From Actinobacteria bacterium Ga0077560 (GTDB taxonomy: Bacteria > Actinomycetota > Thermoleophilia > Miltoncostaeales > Miltoncostaeaceae): DNA of 64,000 nucleotides. The stretch spans positions 1 through 64,000 of the forward strand of contig LNFL01000139.1 of NCBI GenBank assembly GCA_001464275.1. Reading direction: 5' to 3'. Positions 61,234 to 64,000 of this stretch are shown here, piece after piece. A program made the translations under genes and the position numbers. The notes beneath the pieces are model-generated. The model was not told the DNA's origin, ran no database searches, and saw only the letters and a program-made list of their open reading frames with translations. Within the stretch, counting starts at the first letter, position 1. Each line of letters starts with the position of its first letter.

Positions 61234-61261
61234 CTCCCTGAGACCCCCGCGTCTCAGGGAG
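61234..61261 (+). terminator. Terminator hairpin
   Basis: CTCCCTGAGAC pairs with GTCTCAGGGAG around CCCCGC, 17 bases after the radical SAM gene; a third copy CTCAGGGAG follows at 61264-61272. Confidence 0.65.
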
Positions 61262-61339
61262 CGCTCAGGGAGCCCGGCCGGCATCCCGCCCGGTGAACCG
61301 CGGCAGGCCGCTCGGGCGGCGAACTGACACAATTCGCCC

Positions 61340-62389
61340 GTGACGCCACCGCTTCGCGTGCTGCTCGCCGGGTACGGCCTCGCCGGCGAGGTCTTCCACG
61401 CACCCCTCATCGCCGCCGCCCCCGGCCTGCGGCTGTCCACCATCGTGACCCGCGACCCGCAGCGCGCCGAGCGGGCGCGCGCCGCGTGCCCGGACGTCGA
61501 GATCGCCGAGGCCGCCGAGACCGCGTTCCCCGGCCACGACCTGCTGGTGGTCGCCACGGTGAACCGGGTCCACGTCGCGCTCGCAGACGCCGCCCTGCGC
61601 GCCGGCCTGCACGTGGTGGTCGACAAGCCGCTGGCCGTGACCGCCGCGGAGGCCGCGGACCTTGCGGCCCTGGCCCGGTGCCACGACCGTCTGCTGGTGC
61701 CGTTCCACAACCGCCGCTGGGACGCCGAGTTCCTGACGCTGCGCCGGGTGCTGGCCGAGGGCGAGATCGGCGAGCTGGTGCGGCTGGAGTCACGCTTCTG
61801 CCGCTGGCGCCCCGAGCCGCGGGCCGGCGCGTGGCGCGAGAGCGCGGACCCCGCCGACGGCGGCGGCCTCCTGCTCGACCTGGGCACGCACCTGGTGGAC
61901 CAGTGCGTCGCGCTGCTGGGCGCCCCCGTGAGCGTCTACGCCGAGGTGGACCGCCGGCGCACGGGCGGCGGGCCCGATGACGACGTGTTCATCGCGCTGG
62001 GCTACCACGGCGGGGTGCGGGCCCACCTGTGGGCCAGCGCCATCGCCGCCGACCCGGGTCCGCGGCTGCGGGCCCTGGGCACGCGCGGCGCGTACGTGAA
62101 CCCGCACCTGGACGGCCAGGAGGACGCCCTGCGCGACGGCCGGCGTCCCGGCGACGGGCGTCCGTGGGGTGCGGAGCCCGAGTCGCGGTGGGGTGAGATC
62201 GTGCGCGGCGAGGAGCGGACCCCGCGGCCGTCGGAGCCCGGCGCCTGGCCGGAGTTCTACGCCGGCGTGGCGGCGGCGGTGCGCGAGGGCGCACCGCCGC
62301 CGGTGGACGCCGTGGACGCGGTGACCGTGCTGCGGATCCTGGAGGCCGCGCGCACCAGCGCCGCTCAGTCCGCGATCGTCCGGTTGTAG
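61340..62389 (+). CDS. Gfo/Idh/MocA-family oxidoreductase
   Basis: The 349-residue protein opens with the NAD(P)-binding strand LRVLLAGYGLAGEVFHAPLIAAAPGL, then VVATVNRVHVALADAALRAGLHVVVDKPLAVTAAEA, where EK/DKP is the catalytic lysine motif. The C-terminal domain has DGGGLLLDLGTHLVDQCVALLG with the family histidine. It oxidises or reduces a sugar-type substrate; which one is unknown. GTG 61340 has a CACAAT box 6 bases upstream. It overlaps the convergent ABC permease by 25 bases. Confidence 0.87.
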   Translation: MTPPLRVLLAGYGLAGEVFHAPLIAAAPGLRLSTIVTRDPQRAERARAACPDVEIAEAAETAFPGHDLLVVATVNRVHVALADAALRAGLHVVVDKPLAVTAAEAADLAALARCHDRLLVPFHNRRWDAEFLTLRRVLAEGEIGELVRLESRFCRWRPEPRAGAWRESADPADGGGLLLDLGTHLVDQCVALLGAPVSVYAEVDRRRTGGGPDDDVFIALGYHGGVRAHLWASAIAADPGPRLRALGTRGAYVNPHLDGQEDALRDGRRPGDGRPWGAEPESRWGEIVRGEERTPRPSEPGAWPEFYAGVAAAVREGAPPPVDAVDAVTVLRILEAARTSAAQSAIVRL

Positions 62390-63171
62390 GCCCGCACCGC
62401 CAGGGGCGCGCAGACCCCGATGATCCCCACCATCCAGATGAGCGAGTAGATCACCGGGTGCTGGATCGACCAGGGCGCGTCCGGCCCCTGGATGGCGCTG
62501 GGGTTGCCGAACAGCGTGGTGACCGGGTTCCACTCCGCGAACGTGCGCAGCACGCCCGGCAGCGTCTCCACCGGCACGAACGTGCTGGCGATGAACGTGA
62601 TCGGGAAGATCGCGGTGAACGCCACGCCCTGCACGGCCTCGGGTGAGGGCAGCAGGCTGCCCATGAGGACGCCCACCCAGATGATCGCGAACGAGAACCC
62701 GATCATCAGGGCGTAGGCCGCCACCGCGTCCGCCAGGCCGGTGTTGATCCGCCAGCCCACCACGAGCCCGCAGAGCGACATGAGGATGATGGGCAGGAGG
62801 GCGCGCAGCAGGCTGGCCACCGCGTGGCCGGCCAGCACCGATCCCCGGGCCAGCGGCAGCGACCGGAAGCGGTCGATCGCCCCGTTGGATCGGTCGTACG
62901 CGAGGCTGATGGCCACCCCGAACGCCCCGAACACGATGGTCTGGGCGAAGATGCCGCCCATCAGGAACTCGCGGTAGCTGCCGCCCTGCACGTCGATCGC
63001 CCCGCCGAAGACGTAGGCGAACAGCAGCACGAACATGATGGGCTGCAGCGTCACGTCCGACAGCGCCTCGGGCTGGCGGCGGATGTGCTGCAGGCCGCGC
63101 TTGGCGACCACCCACGTGTCGCCGAACAGGCTGCCGCGACGGGCATCGGCGGGCGGGACCTGGACGCTCAT
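62365..63171 (-). CDS. ABC-2 type exporter permease (DrrB-like)
   Basis: This 268-residue protein has six predicted helices, including LQPIMFVLLFAYVFGGAI, GGIFAQTIVFGAFGVAISL and AFTAIFPITFIASTFVPVETLPGVLRTFAEWNPVTTLF, the last being the ABC-2 signature loop of daunorubicin-resistance-type permeases. ATG 63171 overlaps the ATPase stop (ATGA). It probably exports a lipophilic drug or lipid. Confidence 0.9.
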   Translation of the reverse strand: MSVQVPPADARRGSLFGDTWVVAKRGLQHIRRQPEALSDVTLQPIMFVLLFAYVFGGAIDVQGGSYREFLMGGIFAQTIVFGAFGVAISLAYDRSNGAIDRFRSLPLARGSVLAGHAVASLLRALLPIILMSLCGLVVGWRINTGLADAVAAYALMIGFSFAIIWVGVLMGSLLPSPEAVQGVAFTAIFPITFIASTFVPVETLPGVLRTFAEWNPVTTLFGNPSAIQGPDAPWSIQHPVIYSLIWMVGIIGVCAPLAVRAYNRTIAD

Positions 63172-64000
63172 CGGGCCACCTCCACGGACTCGTCGTCGGC
63201 GACCGGCGCGCCGGTGAGCGTGAGGAACACGTCGTCCAGCGTCGGCTGGCGCAGGCCGATGTCGTCCACCGCGATCCGCGCGTCGGCCAGCGCGTCCGCG
63301 AGCCGTGCCACCACGTGGGGGCCGCCGTCGGTGGACGCGTGGACCAGCCGCGACGCGGCGTCGATCCCGGGCTCGCAGCCGGTGATGGTCCCCACCATCC
63401 CGGCCACGCGCTCCAGGTCGGCGGCGTTGCTGGGCGTCGCGAACAGCTGGGCGCCGCCCACCTGCTGCTTGAGCGCCCGCGCGTCGCCGCGCGCGATCAC
63501 CCGCCCGTGGTCGACCACCACGATGTCGTCAGCCAGGCGGTCGGCCTCCTCCAGGTACTGGGTGGTGAGCAGGATGGTCGTGCCCTCACCCACCAGGGTG
63601 TCCAGGACGTCCCACAGCTCGTTGCGCGCGCGGGGGTCGAGGCCCGTGGTGGGCTCGTCCAGGAACAGCACCTCCGGCCGGGCCACCAGCGTCGCCGCCA
63701 GGTCGAGGCGCCGCCGCATGCCGCCGGAGTACGTCTTGGCCAGCCGGCCGCCGGCGTCGGTGAGGGAGAACTGCTCCAGCAGCTCGTCCGCCCGCGCGGT
63801 GGCGATCGCCCGGCCCAGGTGGTGCAGCTCGCCGATCATGATGAGGTTCTCGCGGCCCGTGAGCAGCTGGTCGACGGTCGCGTCCTGCGCGGCGAGCCCG
63901 ATGCGGGCCCGCACCTCGCGGGCGTTGGCGGCCACGTCGAGGCCCGCCACCGTGGCGGTGCCCTCGTCCGCCTTGGCCAGGGTCGTGAGGATGCGGACCG
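63168..64000 (-). CDS. ABC exporter ATPase (DrrA-like), N-terminus beyond right edge
   Basis: The visible 277 residues start after Walker A. The Q-loop region RIGLAAQDATVDQLLTGRENL, signature YSGGMRRRLDLAATL, Walker B VLFLDEPTTGLDP and H-loop LLTTQYLEEADRLADDIVVVDHGRVIARG are present, followed by the C-terminal extension typical of DrrA (QPTLDDVFLTLTG). It energises the adjacent permease. The Walker A and start lie outside the window. Confidence 0.93.
   Translation of the reverse strand, partial: VRILTTLAKADEGTATVAGLDVAANAREVRARIGLAAQDATVDQLLTGRENLIMIGELHHLGRAIATARADELLEQFSLTDAGGRLAKTYSGGMRRRLDLAATLVARPEVLFLDEPTTGLDPRARNELWDVLDTLVGEGTTILLTTQYLEEADRLADDIVVVDHGRVIARGDARALKQQVGGAQLFATPSNAADLERVAGMVGTITGCEPGIDAASRLVHASTDGGPHVVARLADALADARIAVDDIGLRQPTLDDVFLTLTGAPVADDESVEVAR

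Overview
The window is a high-GC, gene-dense segment of a free-living bacterium. Features pointing to an actinobacterium, perhaps of the deep-branching Thermoleophilia/Solirubrobacterales type (an inference without database support), are: many GTG starts in ATGA/GTGA overlaps, SD-led genes next to apparently leaderless ones, an SpoIIE/STAS/RsbW partner-switching network, DUF1360, ChaB and PRC-barrel stress proteins, type IB topoisomerase, and heptose and carbamoyl glycan genes. No insertion sequence, prophage, CRISPR array or replication origin was seen.

Layout. 1-5.1 kb: end of a GntR regulator, a metzincin-like protease, two lipoproteins, tRNA-Gly(UCC), and a broken cNMP-binding/thioredoxin-reductase-like gene. 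5.2-11.9 kb: housekeeping enzymes, then a PRC-barrel/GT9/NodU-type carbamoyltransferase/GT2 operon. 11.9-15.5 kb: a giant MASE1-PAS-PAS-GAF-PP2C-HATPase protein coupled to a STAS protein. 15.5-22 kb: general-stress genes (ADH, SDR, DUF1360, ChaB, degenerate STAS, topoisomerase IB). 22-31 kb: a glycosyltransferase/gmhA/hldE/SDR operon, envelope stress genes, a GT4, gmhB, and a SigB-type sigma factor with its RsbW-like HATPase. 32-40 kb: SRPBCC, flavodoxin, DUF378, GT9, SGNH hydrolase, a group-2 sigma-70 factor, and a broken amylo-alpha-1,6-glucosidase. 40-49 kb: STAS, a second SpoIIE phosphatase, secreted proteins, a RiPP-precursor-like small protein, YihY. 49-64 kb: two-component system, tandem glycine riboswitch plus gcvP, potassium channel, sthA, a broken AhbC/NirJ-like radical SAM gene, a Gfo/Idh oxidoreductase, and an ABC exporter leaving the right edge.

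The main discovery is a recurring two-block promoter, GTTTCC-like then 12-14 bases then GGGAAC or GGGTAC, found at 19 gene starts between 6.5 and 40.3 kb (a twentieth site near 45.0 kb was rejected as weak). It resembles the SigB/SigF consensus, occurs in divergent pairs, and lies in front of the window's own SigB-type sigma gene. With two SpoIIE phosphatases, three STAS proteins and RsbW, this looks like a locally concentrated general-stress regulon that includes stress proteins and a heptose/carbamoyl surface glycan. Several targets carry 10-11 codon leader ORFs coupled by ATGA/GTGA overlap.

A second oddity is that at least seven genes carry short frame-breaking losses, roughly 17-30 bases where family patterns allow an estimate, and an eighth shows an in-frame loss. 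That is either a systematic assembly defect or unusual recent decay. Start positions and functions below come from reading the sequence only; no homology search was run.
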